A stretch of 64,000 bases of DNA. It comes from Sphingopyxis sp. Lineage in GTDB: Bacteria > Pseudomonadota > Alphaproteobacteria > Sphingomonadales > Sphingomonadaceae. The stretch spans positions 44,228-108,227 of the forward strand of contig JAGHZY010000021.1 in NCBI GenBank assembly GCA_017745175.1, written 5' to 3'. Every line of letters begins with the position of its first letter. Positions within the stretch are counted from its first letter, which is position 1. Shown here one piece after another: positions 45,830-54,553 of this stretch. The notes below the pieces were generated by a model, which did no database searches, was not told where the DNA came from, and saw only the letters and a list, made by a program, of their open reading frames with translations. Made by a program: the position numbers and the translations under genes.

Positions 45830-46972
45830 CTATTCTGCTGCCAGTTCGGCCTGCGCCCGGAAATGCGGGATCACATGCGTTCCGATGTTGCGGATCGTTT
45901 CGAGAATCGCCTCGTGCGGGACCGCGCCCATCTGCAAGAGAAAGAGGATCTCGTCGGCGCCCGCGTCGAACAGCCGCTGGACGTAACGGATGCAGTCCTC
46001 TGCCGTGCCATAGGCATCCTGCACCTCTTCATAGGCGCCGGTATGTTCGGATCCGATCGTGATTTTCTCTTCGGAAAGATAGGCGACGACCGCCGCTTTC
46101 TCCTGTTGCAGGATCGCTGCCTGCTCGTCGCCCGACAGGTCCTTGACGGTCGGTTTCGGCCCGCCCTGATACCAGTAGCCGAGCGATTCGACGAAGAAGC
46201 GCTGGCCGCGCAGCCCGATCTTGCGCGCCTTCTCGCGGTCGTCGAGGACGAGCGCGGGGCAAAGTGCAGCGAGATGCTCGGTCGGGCGGAACCCGACCTG
46301 ATCCTCGACCTTGCGGTTCGCCCAGGCGGCGCGATAGATCGCATTCTTGCTCGCGATGTCGTCGGGTCCGGCAAAACCCAACACCAGCGCGCCGATGCCG
46401 CGCGCGCCCGCGGTAGTCAGCGCGTCAGCGCGCGTGCACGCCATATAGAGCGGCGGGTGCGGGTCCTGATACGGCTTCGGGTGGATCGGGCGGCGCGGGA
46501 TACGGATGTGCGTCCCGTCATGCTCGATCTCGTCCTGCACCATGATCTGCGGGATCAGGTACATGCTCTCGTCGATCATCGGCTGGAGCTCGGCGAGATC
46601 ATAGCCGAAGGTCCCCGCCTCCTGCTGCGTGCCGCCCTTGCCCATGCCGAAATGGACGCGCCCGTTCGACAGGATGTCGAGCGTCGCGATCCGTTCAGCG
46701 ACCTTCACCGGATGGTTCATCGCGGGCGGCAGACAGACGACCCCGTGCCCGATGCCGAGCCGCGTCGTCTTGCCGGCGAGGAAGGCGAGAAAGGTCTCGG
46801 GCGCCGACATATGCGCATATTGGGTGAGCGCGGTGTGCTCGACCGCCCAGACGGTGTCGAAGCCCATTTCCTCGGCGAGCACCGCCTGCTCGATAATCTC
46901 GTGGAAACAGCGGGCTTCGTTTTCGCGCGAGGTGTCCACCATCTGCGCCTCGTAAATGATCGAAAATTTCAT
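45830..46972 (-). CDS. LLM-class flavin-dependent oxidoreductase
   Basis: Bacterial-luciferase-like monooxygenase of 380 residues (TIM barrel). It has MKFSIIYEAQMVDTSRENEA, EMGFDTVWAVEHT, LGIGHGVVCLPPAMNHPVKVAERIATLD split over residues 70-100, and GRVHFGMGKGGTQQE. Members use FMNH2/O2 or F420; a flavin reductase such as the one at 33323 could feed it. It is divergent from the SDR at 47113 and in line with the downstream TBDR. Confidence 0.85.
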   Translation of the reverse strand: MKFSIIYEAQMVDTSRENEARCFHEIIEQAVLAEEMGFDTVWAVEHTALTQYAHMSAPETFLAFLAGKTTRLGIGHGVVCLPPAMNHPVKVAERIATLDILSNGRVHFGMGKGGTQQEAGTFGYDLAELQPMIDESMYLIPQIMVQDEIEHDGTHIRIPRRPIHPKPYQDPHPPLYMACTRADALTTAGARGIGALVLGFAGPDDIASKNAIYRAAWANRKVEDQVGFRPTEHLAALCPALVLDDREKARKIGLRGQRFFVESLGYWYQGGPKPTVKDLSGDEQAAILQQEKAAVVAYLSEEKITIGSEHTGAYEEVQDAYGTAEDCIRYVQRLFDAGADEILFLLQMGAVPHEAILETIRNIGTHVIPHFRAQAELAAE

Positions 46973-47112
46973 GGCCTGCGATCCTCTCCGCCGTCTGCTT
47001 TTCGGCGTGCATAGGGCGGCGGACCGTTCCCGCTCCTCGTCCAATTGGATCAATTCGCGCCGCGCCGCCGATGCTAGGCAAAGCGCAACAATCGACAGGA
47101 AGAGGAATTGCG

Positions 47113-47874
47113 ATGGGCATGTTCGACGGCAAGGTTGCGCTGGTGACCGGCGGCGCTTCGGGGATCGGGGTGGCGGCGTCGCTGCGCTTTGCCGAAGAGG
47201 GCGCCGCGGTCCTGATCGCCGACATCAACGAAGCCGGCGCCGAAGCGATCGCCGAGGAGGTTCGCGCCGCCGGCGGCCGTGCCCGCGCGATCCGCTGCGA
47301 CGTCGCCAGCGCGGCCGACAATGATACGATGGTCGCTACCGCCCGGCAGGAGTTCGGGCGGCTCGACGCGGCGTTTCTGAACGCCGGGGCCTATTCGCAG
47401 ACCGTTTTCGAAGACACCGACGCGGCGACGCTCGACGCGATGATCGCGATCAACCTGAAAGGCGCGTGGCTGGGGCTGCAATCGGTGCTGCCCGCGCTCG
47501 ATCGCGGCGGCGCGGCGGTCGTGACGGCTTCAACGTCGGGCATCACCGGGCTCAACGTCGCCGCGGCGTATAGCGCCGCGAAGCATGGCGTGATCGGCGC
47601 GGTGCGCTCGGCCTCGCAAAGCTTCGCCCGGCGCGGGCTTCGCGTCAACGCGATCTGTCCCGGCCCGGTCGCGACGGCGATCCTCGGCGTGACCGAATCC
47701 GCGCCGATCCAGCCCGCCGACGCACTCGCGCTTCCCGCCGACGGCCTGCTGCTGCCGCAGCATATCGCCGAACTCGCGCTGTTCCTCGCGAGCCCGCGCT
47801 CGGGCGGGATCAACGGGCAGGAAATCATCGCCGATGCGGGCTTCCTCGCCAGCTATCCGCCGATGCCCGAATGA
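47113..47874 (+). CDS. SDR family oxidoreductase
   Basis: A 253-residue short-chain dehydrogenase with TGGASGIGVAASLRFAEEG, NAGAYSQ, TASTSG (Ser) and YSAAKHG (Tyr-X3-Lys). Ribosome site GGAAGAGG upstream of the ATG at 47113. Divergent from the LLM gene. NIVIAD-type LIADIN after strand 2 suggests NAD(H). Substrate likely an alcohol or ketone of a cyclic compound. Confidence 0.85.
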   Translation: MGMFDGKVALVTGGASGIGVAASLRFAEEGAAVLIADINEAGAEAIAEEVRAAGGRARAIRCDVASAADNDTMVATARQEFGRLDAAFLNAGAYSQTVFEDTDAATLDAMIAINLKGAWLGLQSVLPALDRGGAAVVTASTSGITGLNVAAAYSAAKHGVIGAVRSASQSFARRGLRVNAICPGPVATAILGVTESAPIQPADALALPADGLLLPQHIAELALFLASPRSGGINGQEIIADAGFLASYPPMPE

Positions 47875-47887
47875 GCGGGCGGGCGGG

Positions 47888-48337
47888 TCACTCGCGCTCG
47901 ACGCGGATGCGGCTGAGCCGGGTCCTGGCGATCAGCCAGCGCCCGCGCGCCTTGCGATAACAGTCATGATAATGTCCGAAGCCGTGGCGCGAGCGACCGG
48001 CAAGGTCGCTTCCCTCGCCCGCCCAGAAATGGTCGTCCATCGCCCATATCCCCTCGGCGTCGCGCATGCCGGTGAAGCGGATTTCAAAGCTGTGGACATG
48101 ATGGACCGTCGTCGCATGTTCGAGCGCCGCGGCGACCCCCGCCACAAAGGCGTCGGCGCCGGTGGTCAGCAGCTTCTCATCGGGCTCGCCGCCCGGCATT
48201 TCGCGGAAATCGCCGATCATGTCGTCGGTCAGCAGGCTGCGCAGCAAGGGCCAGTCCTTGGTATCGAGCGCCCGCAGGTAGCGCGCCTTGAGCAATCGTA
48301 TTTCCTCGATTGCGGCAAGATTTACGGCTTCGGTCAT
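47888..48337 (-). CDS. SnoaL/NTF2-fold protein
   Basis: A 149-residue protein: IEEIRLLKARYLRALDTKDW, FVAGVAAAL, HHVHSFEIRFTGMRDAEGIW and WLIARTRLSRIRVE are landmarks of the SnoaL-like family. This fold includes delta5-3-ketosteroid isomerase, polyketide cyclases and scytalone dehydratase. The isomerase Tyr/Asp pair cannot be confirmed by eye. Three such genes occur in the 47-60 kb block (also 55311 and 58851). Downstream of and in line with the sulfotransferase. Confidence 0.75.
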   Translation of the reverse strand: MTEAVNLAAIEEIRLLKARYLRALDTKDWPLLRSLLTDDMIGDFREMPGGEPDEKLLTTGADAFVAGVAAALEHATTVHHVHSFEIRFTGMRDAEGIWAMDDHFWAGEGSDLAGRSRHGFGHYHDCYRKARGRWLIARTRLSRIRVERE

Positions 48338-48340
48338 GAT

Positions 48341-49513
48341 CTATTTCCCCTCCAGGAAGGCGGCTCGATAGGCCGCGAAAATCTGTTCGACATCCGAGCG
48401 GACGAGACCGAAATCTTCAAGTGCATATTTATGCGGTGCGCGATCTTCGCGCTTGTTGGCCTCGATCCACTCGGCCATCCCCGCCCGTACTTCCTCCGTG
48501 ACCGCGATCCCCGCGGCCTCGAGCACGCGCGTGCCTTCGCCGATCGGGTCGCTCAGCAGGTCGGCATAGCGGACATCGACGAAATTCCGTCCCGCGACCT
48601 CGCCGCGCACCGCCATGAAGCGCCCGAGCAGTTCGGCGAGTCGCGGGACCCAAAAGGCGGCGACGCTCGCCCGGTCGACGCGGTCGGAGACCATCCGGTA
48701 CAGGCTGTGCTCCATGCTGCAATAGCTCGGCACCGTCGCCACCGGATCGCGGTGCGTCATCACGATCCTCGCCTCGGGGAACACCTCGATCACCGCATCG
48801 AGCGCGAGCAGGTGGCCGGGGGTCTTGAGGACCCATTTGGCGCCCGCGCGGCGGCGATCCTGCCATTGCAGCGACTGGAGAATCTGCCTGAGGTCGCGGT
48901 AGCACTGGACGCGGTCGTTTTCGGTCAGCCAGCGCGCATAGCCGGGCACATGATAGGTGCCCTCGATCATCGTGCTCGAATAGAGCTGGCCCAGGATGAT
49001 CAGTTCCTCGTCGGGCTGGTCGATGCTCATCGGGTGGATCGACATCAGGTCGGGAATCGTTGCGACCATATAGTCGAGGAAACCGCGCGCCGCCGCGCGC
49101 CGCGGCTCGGGATCTCCGCGGACTTCGCCCGGGAAGGGCGCATAATTCTGGGTTTCGAACCAGCGCGTGCCGGTCATCCCGGGCGCCGAAGCAAGCATCC
49201 GGTGGAGCATCGTGCTGCCGGTGCGCGGCAGCCCGACGACCACCGCCGCGACCTCGACCTTTTCGTCCAGTATTTCGGGATGGCGCCTGATCAGCTCGAC
49301 GTGACGCAGCCGGTTGACGAGGCCGTTGACGATCATCGCGGCGGCGCTGCCGACGCCCGCTTCGCTGAGCCGCGCCTCGCTGTTCAGCGCAGGAATCAGC
49401 GCGTCGATATTGGCGAAAAACCAGGTGTCGCCGAAATCCGAAAGCCCCGCCTGCTCGCACGCACGCGCCACCAGAGTCGCGCGATCCGGCACCTGACCCG
49501 CCATCTCTCCCAT
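48341..49513 (-). CDS. Sulfotransferase family protein
   Basis: A 390-residue PAPS-dependent sulfotransferase-like protein. It has the 5'-phosphosulfate loop VVGLPRTGSTMLHRMLA (about 88-104), AKWVLKTPGHLLALDA and the 3'-phosphate motif RIVMTHRDPVATVPSYC. In bacteria many such proteins sulfate or bind alcohols, including steroid-like substrates. I chose the ATG at 49513 (AAAGG eight bases upstream); ATGs at 49504 and further upstream exist. Next to the LuxR gene and the SnoaL gene. Confidence 0.78.
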   Translation of the reverse strand: MGEMAGQVPDRATLVARACEQAGLSDFGDTWFFANIDALIPALNSEARLSEAGVGSAAAMIVNGLVNRLRHVELIRRHPEILDEKVEVAAVVVGLPRTGSTMLHRMLASAPGMTGTRWFETQNYAPFPGEVRGDPEPRRAAARGFLDYMVATIPDLMSIHPMSIDQPDEELIILGQLYSSTMIEGTYHVPGYARWLTENDRVQCYRDLRQILQSLQWQDRRRAGAKWVLKTPGHLLALDAVIEVFPEARIVMTHRDPVATVPSYCSMEHSLYRMVSDRVDRASVAAFWVPRLAELLGRFMAVRGEVAGRNFVDVRYADLLSDPIGEGTRVLEAAGIAVTEEVRAGMAEWIEANKREDRAPHKYALEDFGLVRSDVEQIFAAYRAAFLEGK

Positions 49514-49531
49514 CCTGTAAACCTTTCGCAT

Positions 49532-49593
49532 TACGCAGATAAAAATGCAGTTTTGATACGATATTCGTATCTGTTTATGCATCTATCTACGCA
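49532..49593. promoter_or_regulatory. AT-rich promoter region with dyad
   Basis: GATACGA-TAT-TCGTATC at 49555-49571 is a 7-bp dyad flanked by TACGCA at 49532 and 49588. It lies upstream of the sulfotransferase start. Candidate regulator site, possibly for the neighbouring LuxR protein. Confidence 0.5.
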
Positions 49594-49609
49594 AAACAAA
49601 TATCTCCGG

Positions 49610-50737
49610 TCAAGGGCCGCCGCGTTCGGGCATTCCGGCATGGAGCAGATGGACGAGTTGCGACTGGCGTCGTGCGCCGGTCTTCGCGAAGATCGAACGC
49701 AGGTGCGAGCGCGCGGTATTGTGCGCGATGCCGAGCCGGTCGGCGGCCTCGACCAGCGAGCCGCCACCCGCGAGCGCCGCGGCCAGCATCGCCTCCATGC
49801 GCGTGAGCTGGAACAGGTCGCGGATCGCTTCGGGATCGGGCGCGGCCTCCTGCCCCGGATCGCTGACGAAGAGCGCGAGCGCCGCACCCTTGCCGCCGCG
49901 CATGAACGCCGGAGTCGTCACCGCCTTGGCGACGGCGCCGAGGTCGCGCTGCCCCGACGGCCGTTCGATGCGGAAGCGCTGCGGCGGCGCCGCGACCGGA
50001 TCGGCCTCCGACCGCAGCATCCTGAGCAGTTTCTCGAGCGCGCGGTGCGCTTCGGGCGCCGCGAGCCGCAGCTTTCCGCCCGCGAGGACAAGCCCGTCGG
50101 CCTCGGCGAGCAGCCGTTCGGCGACCGCATTGGCGCGGATCACCTTGCCGTCATGGTCGAGGATGATCGCCGCCACCCCCATCTGCTCGACGACCCCGCG
50201 ATAGACGCCATGCTCGGCCCCCGACGCCTGCAGCCGTTCGAACAGGCGGATCGCGTTGCGCAGGTGCGGTACGATGTCCTGCAGCGCCTCGCGCTCGGCG
50301 GCGGCGAAATCGCTGCGGCTGCTGTCGCGCGTCACGCGCAGCCGCGCCTCGAAGCCGCTGTCGAAGCGAAGGTCGACGCCAAGGATCTGGTCGCCGCCCG
50401 CGGCCTCGAGAAAGTCGCGCCAGAAATCGCTCATCCGCGTGTCGCCCTGCACAAAGTCGGTGAACGCGGTCACCTTGCCCTCGGGCAGCCCCTTGAACGG
50501 GTCGTCGACGAAAAAACTCTCGATATAATCTTCGGCGGTTTGCGGATCGCCGCCCGGCGTGACCAGCGTGCCGGGCCGGCTCGCGCCCGGCATCGTCAGG
50601 ATCAGCGTCGCGTAGCTCGCGTCGAGATAGAGCGCGAGGCTGCGCAGGAAATCCTCCCACGGCGTCTCGGCCAGCAGGCCGCCGAACAGGTCCGACAGCA
50701 GGCCGGAAAACGCCGCGTTCATCCCGTCCGCTTTCAC
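49610..50737 (-). CDS. LuxR-type regulator (second paralogue)
   Basis: A 375-residue regulator with a C-terminal LuxR HTH (LTRMEAMLAAALAGGGSLVE, then IAHNTARSHLRSIFAKTG). The N-terminal TPWEDFLRSLALYLDASYAT parallels TPWQGFLEALSRRMQCKSAA in the protein at 32071, so the two are paralogues. I chose the GTG at 50737 (GGGAG five bases upstream); the first ATG is at 50722. Divergent from the esterase gene and upstream of the sulfotransferase; it probably controls one or both. Confidence 0.78.
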   Translation of the reverse strand: MKADGMNAAFSGLLSDLFGGLLAETPWEDFLRSLALYLDASYATLILTMPGASRPGTLVTPGGDPQTAEDYIESFFVDDPFKGLPEGKVTAFTDFVQGDTRMSDFWRDFLEAAGGDQILGVDLRFDSGFEARLRVTRDSSRSDFAAAEREALQDIVPHLRNAIRLFERLQASGAEHGVYRGVVEQMGVAAIILDHDGKVIRANAVAERLLAEADGLVLAGGKLRLAAPEAHRALEKLLRMLRSEADPVAAPPQRFRIERPSGQRDLGAVAKAVTTPAFMRGGKGAALALFVSDPGQEAAPDPEAIRDLFQLTRMEAMLAAALAGGGSLVEAADRLGIAHNTARSHLRSIFAKTGARRQSQLVHLLHAGMPERGGP

Positions 50738-50789
50738 CGCCACTCCCTCATTTCCATCCGTTTCATCCCACAAACAGGAGAGCTTTGCC

Positions 50790-51725
50790 ATGCCCGTTGA
50801 TCCCGTTCTCGTGCCGCTACTCGATATGATCAACACGCTGCCGCACATGAACCCGCCGTTCGACGCCGCCGCGTTCCGGATGGGCGACGAACAGCCGATG
50901 CCCGCGTTCAAGGCCGACGTCGCCGAAGTGCGCGACCTGACGCTCGACACTGCCGCCGGCCCGGTCCGCGCGCGCCTTTACCACCCGGCTCCCGGCGCCG
51001 CGCTGCCGCTGCTTTTCTTCATGCACGGCGGTGGCTGGGTATTCGGCACGATCGACACGCACGACCCGCTCTGCCGCGCGCTCGCGTCGGCTGCCGAGGT
51101 CGCCGTCCTCTCGCTCGAATATCCGCTGTCGCCCGAGCATCGCTATCCTGTCGCGCTCGACGCGATGCGCGCGGCGCTGGCGGCCGCCGTCGATCAGGCG
51201 GGCGCGCTCGGCATCGACCCCGCGCGCATCGCGGTCGGCGGCGACAGCGCCGGCGGCAATCTGTCGGCCGCGCTCTGCATCGCCGCGCGCGACAAGGGTG
51301 GCCCGGCGATCACGCACCAATTGCTCCTCTATCCGGTCATCGACAATGATTTCAGCCGCGCGTCGCATAGCGAAAATGCCTCCGGATACCTGCTCAGCAG
51401 CGCGATGATGCAATGGTTCTGGGCGCAATATCTGGGCGACGCCGATGCCGCAGCCGAACCTTTTGCCGCACCGATCCGCGCCGCGAGCCTCGCCGGCCTG
51501 CCGTCGGCGACGGTCATCACCGCCGAATATGACCCGCTGCGCGACGAAGGCAACGCCTATGCCGCGCGGCTCGCGGCCGACGGCGTCGAGGTGACCCACA
51601 GCGAGGTCCCGGGCGTGATCCACGGCTTCGCCTCGATGCTCGGCATGTTGCCGCAGGCCGACATCGCGGTGGGCACCGCAGCGAAGGGGCTGCGGCGCGC
51701 CTTCGCACTGGAAACGGCGGCATGA
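50790..51725 (+). CDS. Alpha/beta hydrolase, HSL-type esterase
   Basis: A 311-residue hormone-sensitive-lipase-type esterase. It has the oxyanion motif HGGGWVFG (about 79-86), the nucleophile elbow GGDSAGGNLSA (about 150-160), the acid in AEYDPLRDEG and the His in VIHGFASM. It would hydrolyse short-chain or steroid esters. GGAG lies upstream of the ATG at 50790. It may also act on lactones; no way to tell here. Confidence 0.88.
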   Translation: MPVDPVLVPLLDMINTLPHMNPPFDAAAFRMGDEQPMPAFKADVAEVRDLTLDTAAGPVRARLYHPAPGAALPLLFFMHGGGWVFGTIDTHDPLCRALASAAEVAVLSLEYPLSPEHRYPVALDAMRAALAAAVDQAGALGIDPARIAVGGDSAGGNLSAALCIAARDKGGPAITHQLLLYPVIDNDFSRASHSENASGYLLSSAMMQWFWAQYLGDADAAAEPFAAPIRAASLAGLPSATVITAEYDPLRDEGNAYAARLAADGVEVTHSEVPGVIHGFASMLGMLPQADIAVGTAAKGLRRAFALETAA

Positions 51726-51741
51726 CATGCGCGCGGGCGGA

Positions 51742-52518
51742 TCAGATCCCGTATCCGCCCGCGACCGCGATCTGCTGCCCCGTGACATACGCGGCTCTGG
51801 ACGAAGCGAGAAAGACAGCGGCATGACCGATTTCCTCCGGCTGACCCCAGCGCTTGAGCGCGAGATTCTTGTGGACCTCCTTCGTCCACGCTTCGTCGAA
51901 CACGCCCTGCCGCGACAGTTCGAGGAACATGCCCGCCTCGATCACGCCGACGAGGACGGTATTGGCGCGGATGCCATGCCTTCCCTCTTCGCGCGCGAAA
52001 CCCTTCACCAGCGCCTCGTTGGCCGCTTTGGGCGCGACCGACAGCCCGTCCTTGTCGGGCCAGCGCAGGTCGCCCGCCGACCCCAGATGGACGAGCGACC
52101 CGCCGCCCTGCGCGCGCATATGCGGAATGACGCCTTGCGCGGCATTGAAAAAGCCGTGGACCTCGACGTCGATCGCCGCACGCCACTGGTCGCTCGTCGT
52201 TTCGGCCAGCCCGACCTGCTCGACGAGCGGCCCCGCGCCCCAGACCAGCGTATGGACGCGGCCGTGCGCGAGGGCCGCGTCAGCGATGGTTGTAGTGAGC
52301 GCTGCTGCGTCGGTGACGTCGCAGCGGTGAAGGGTCGCCTTGCGCCCCGCCGCCTCGATTTCGGCGGCAAGCGCCTTCGCCGCATCCTCCTTGGAACGCC
52401 ACACGATCGCGACATCGCTTCCGGCATTCGCGAATTCGCGTGCCACCGCGGCGCCGATCCCGCCCGTCGCTCCGAAAATCAGCACCGCCCCCGCAGGGAA
52501 CATCGGCTCCGCACTCAT
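51742..52518 (-). CDS. Atypical SDR lacking the usual catalytic tyrosine
   Basis: A 258-residue Rossmann SDR with FGATGGIGAAVAREFANAG (about 14-32) and a C-terminal GQQIAVAGGYG. The NNAG position reads VWGAG. In the catalytic region (LVHLGSAGDLRWPDKDGLSV, then APKAANEAL) the Lys is present but a Ser stands where Tyr normally is. It may still bind NAD(P) with altered chemistry or be non-catalytic. The ATG at 52518 has GGAGG six bases upstream. Divergent from the Rieske oxygenase. Confidence 0.78.
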   Translation of the reverse strand: MSAEPMFPAGAVLIFGATGGIGAAVAREFANAGSDVAIVWRSKEDAAKALAAEIEAAGRKATLHRCDVTDAAALTTTIADAALAHGRVHTLVWGAGPLVEQVGLAETTSDQWRAAIDVEVHGFFNAAQGVIPHMRAQGGGSLVHLGSAGDLRWPDKDGLSVAPKAANEALVKGFAREEGRHGIRANTVLVGVIEAGMFLELSRQGVFDEAWTKEVHKNLALKRWGQPEEIGHAAVFLASSRAAYVTGQQIAVAGGYGI

Positions 52519-52642
52519 GGTCATCCTCCTTGATGAATATTGCATAGTGTTATTCAATGTGAGATATATCACCGAAATGCGATGCTGATATCAATTTTTG
52601 CAACGCAAAATGAAAATTCAAGATTCAGGAGAGGGTTTTCCC

Positions 52643-53722
52643 ATGGCGACAACCGCAGACTATGGACTGGGCGACCAGGTCTTTCCGCGCGGCTGGTTCA
52701 TGATCGCCGCCGCCGCCGAACTCGACGGTACGAAGCCGCTCGCCGTCCGCTTCTTCGGGCGCGACCGCGTCCTCTATCGCGGCGAGTCGGGACAGGTTTA
52801 TCTGGTCGACGCCTATTGCCCGCACATGGGCGCACATCTTGCGAAGAACGAGACGAGCTTCGTGATCCGCGACCAGGAGCATGTGCAGGGCGATTCGATC
52901 CGCTGCCCCTATCATGGCTGGCGCTTCGGCCCCGACGGCAAATGCAACCAGATCCCCTATTCGCCGCAGCGCATCCCCGCCGCCGCAAGGCTTGAAAACT
53001 GGCCGGTGATCGAACGCGCGGGCTGTATCTGGATGTGGCACGATCCCGAAGGCGGCGAGCCCGAATATGAATTGCCGCCCTTCGCCGAATATGACGAGCC
53101 GCACTGGGTGAAGTGGGAAATCGACCGGCTCGGCGAGCTCGCGAGCCACCCGGTCGAGATCCTCGACAATATGGCCGACCGCGCGCATTTCGAGCCCGTT
53201 CACGGAAATGACGCGGTCGACCTGTTCGAGAATGATTTCGACGGCCATCGCGTCGTCCAGCGGCTGCGCGCGGGGCACCGCACGCTGCAAGGCGAGGCGC
53301 CGCTCGAAACCGACACCTGGTACACGGGTCCCGGCATCCTCCAGTCGCACATGTCGGGCCATTTCCCGGCGATCATCATGATCGCGCATACACCCGTCGA
53401 CGACGGTGTGGTGAAGGTGTGGCACGGGTTACTGGTCAAGGTACCCAATGCCGAACCGACCGAAGAGGATGTCGCGATGGCGCGCGCCTATCAGGCCGCC
53501 GCCTGCGCCGCCTTCGCGCAGGATTTCGAGATCTGGTCGAACAAGAAGCCGTGCGTCAATCCGATGGCGGTGCAGGGCGACGGCCCGATCGGCAAGCTGC
53601 GCATCTGGTACCGCCAGTTCTACAACCCGCGCGCGCGCGCCGAGGAATTCCGGAAGCGCGTCAACGGCACCCACGTCACCCGCGGCACCCTGTCGGCGCC
53701 GTTCGAACAGAAGGTCGCCTGA
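52643..53722 (+). CDS. kshA: Rieske oxygenase, KshA-like (3-ketosteroid 9-alpha-hydroxylase family)
   Basis: A 359-residue terminal oxygenase. The Rieske 2Fe-2S ligands are C59-X-H61 (YCPHMGAHL) and C88-X2-H91 (CPYHGWRF). The mononuclear iron site is in NMADRAHFEPVH (Asp179/His182/His187). DFEIWSNKK, NPMAVQGDGPIGKLRIWYRQ and FYN near the C-terminus parallel the KshA region DVEIWKHK...LRRWYEQFY. KshA with KstD opens ring B. The start at 52643 has GGAGAGG upstream. No reductase (KshB) gene is adjacent. A different steroid hydroxylase of this group is possible. Confidence 0.65.
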   Translation: MATTADYGLGDQVFPRGWFMIAAAAELDGTKPLAVRFFGRDRVLYRGESGQVYLVDAYCPHMGAHLAKNETSFVIRDQEHVQGDSIRCPYHGWRFGPDGKCNQIPYSPQRIPAAARLENWPVIERAGCIWMWHDPEGGEPEYELPPFAEYDEPHWVKWEIDRLGELASHPVEILDNMADRAHFEPVHGNDAVDLFENDFDGHRVVQRLRAGHRTLQGEAPLETDTWYTGPGILQSHMSGHFPAIIMIAHTPVDDGVVKVWHGLLVKVPNAEPTEEDVAMARAYQAAACAAFAQDFEIWSNKKPCVNPMAVQGDGPIGKLRIWYRQFYNPRARAEEFRKRVNGTHVTRGTLSAPFEQKVA

Positions 53723-53756
53723 CCGGCGCCAGCAACAACCGAAAGCAGAGGACAAT

Positions 53757-54551
53757 ATGGCAAGACTGGCAGGCAAGGTCGCGATCGTGACCGGCGCGGC
53801 GCAGGGCATGGGCGCCGCGACCGCGCGCCTCTTCGCGGCCGAGGGCGCGAAAGTGGTGCTGTGCGACATTCTGGACGAAGCGGGTCAGGCGACGGCGGCC
53901 GACATCGGCGGCGATGCGCTGTTCCTGAAGCTCGACGTGCGTTCGGACGCCGAGTGGGAGGGCGTGGTTGCCGAAACGGTCAAGCGCTTCGGCCAGCTCG
54001 ACATTTTGATCAACAATGCCGCGATCGTCCACTTCAGCCCGATCGAGGCGATGCCCGCCGCGGATATCGAGCGCGTGCTCGCGATCAACGTGATGGGCAC
54101 GATGCTCGGCGCCAAGCACGCCGCGCAGCCGATGATCGCGGCGGGACGCGGGGTGATCGTCAACATCTCGTCGGTCGATGGCCTTCGCGGTTGCAACGGC
54201 CTTTCGGCCTATACCGCGAGCAAATGGGCGGTGCGCGGACTGTCGAAGTCGCTCGCCTTTGAACTGGGGCCGCGCGGCATCCGCGTCTGCACCGTCCATC
54301 CTGGCGGCGTGAACACGCAGATGGGCAATCCGTTCGGACTGACCGGCGACGCGGTCAACGTCGGTTACGAGCGCGTCCCGCTCCAGCGGATCGGCGAGCC
54401 CGAGGAGATCGCACGCGCGAGCCTGTTCATCGCCTCGGACGAGGCGAGCTATATCAGCGGCGCCGAGCTCGCGGTCGATGGCGGCTGGTCGGCGGGTTAT
54501 TATCAGACCGCCCTGCCCGGCGCGCCGGCGAGCCTCGCCGGTAGCCTCTGA
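53757..54551 (+). CDS. SDR, hydroxysteroid-dehydrogenase-like
   Basis: A 264-residue SDR with TGAAQGMGAATARLFAAEG, LCDILDEAG (NAD-type Asp after strand 2), NNAA, NISSVDGLRG and YTASKWAVRG. SSVDGLRGxxxLxAYTASKWAVRG is the pattern of 3-alpha,20-beta-hydroxysteroid dehydrogenases, although many related enzymes share it. It lies 34 bases after the Rieske gene and three bases before the next SDR, probably one operon. Confidence 0.82.
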   Translation: MARLAGKVAIVTGAAQGMGAATARLFAAEGAKVVLCDILDEAGQATAADIGGDALFLKLDVRSDAEWEGVVAETVKRFGQLDILINNAAIVHFSPIEAMPAADIERVLAINVMGTMLGAKHAAQPMIAAGRGVIVNISSVDGLRGCNGLSAYTASKWAVRGLSKSLAFELGPRGIRVCTVHPGGVNTQMGNPFGLTGDAVNVGYERVPLQRIGEPEEIARASLFIASDEASYISGAELAVDGGWSAGYYQTALPGAPASLAGSL

Positions 54552-54553
54552 CG

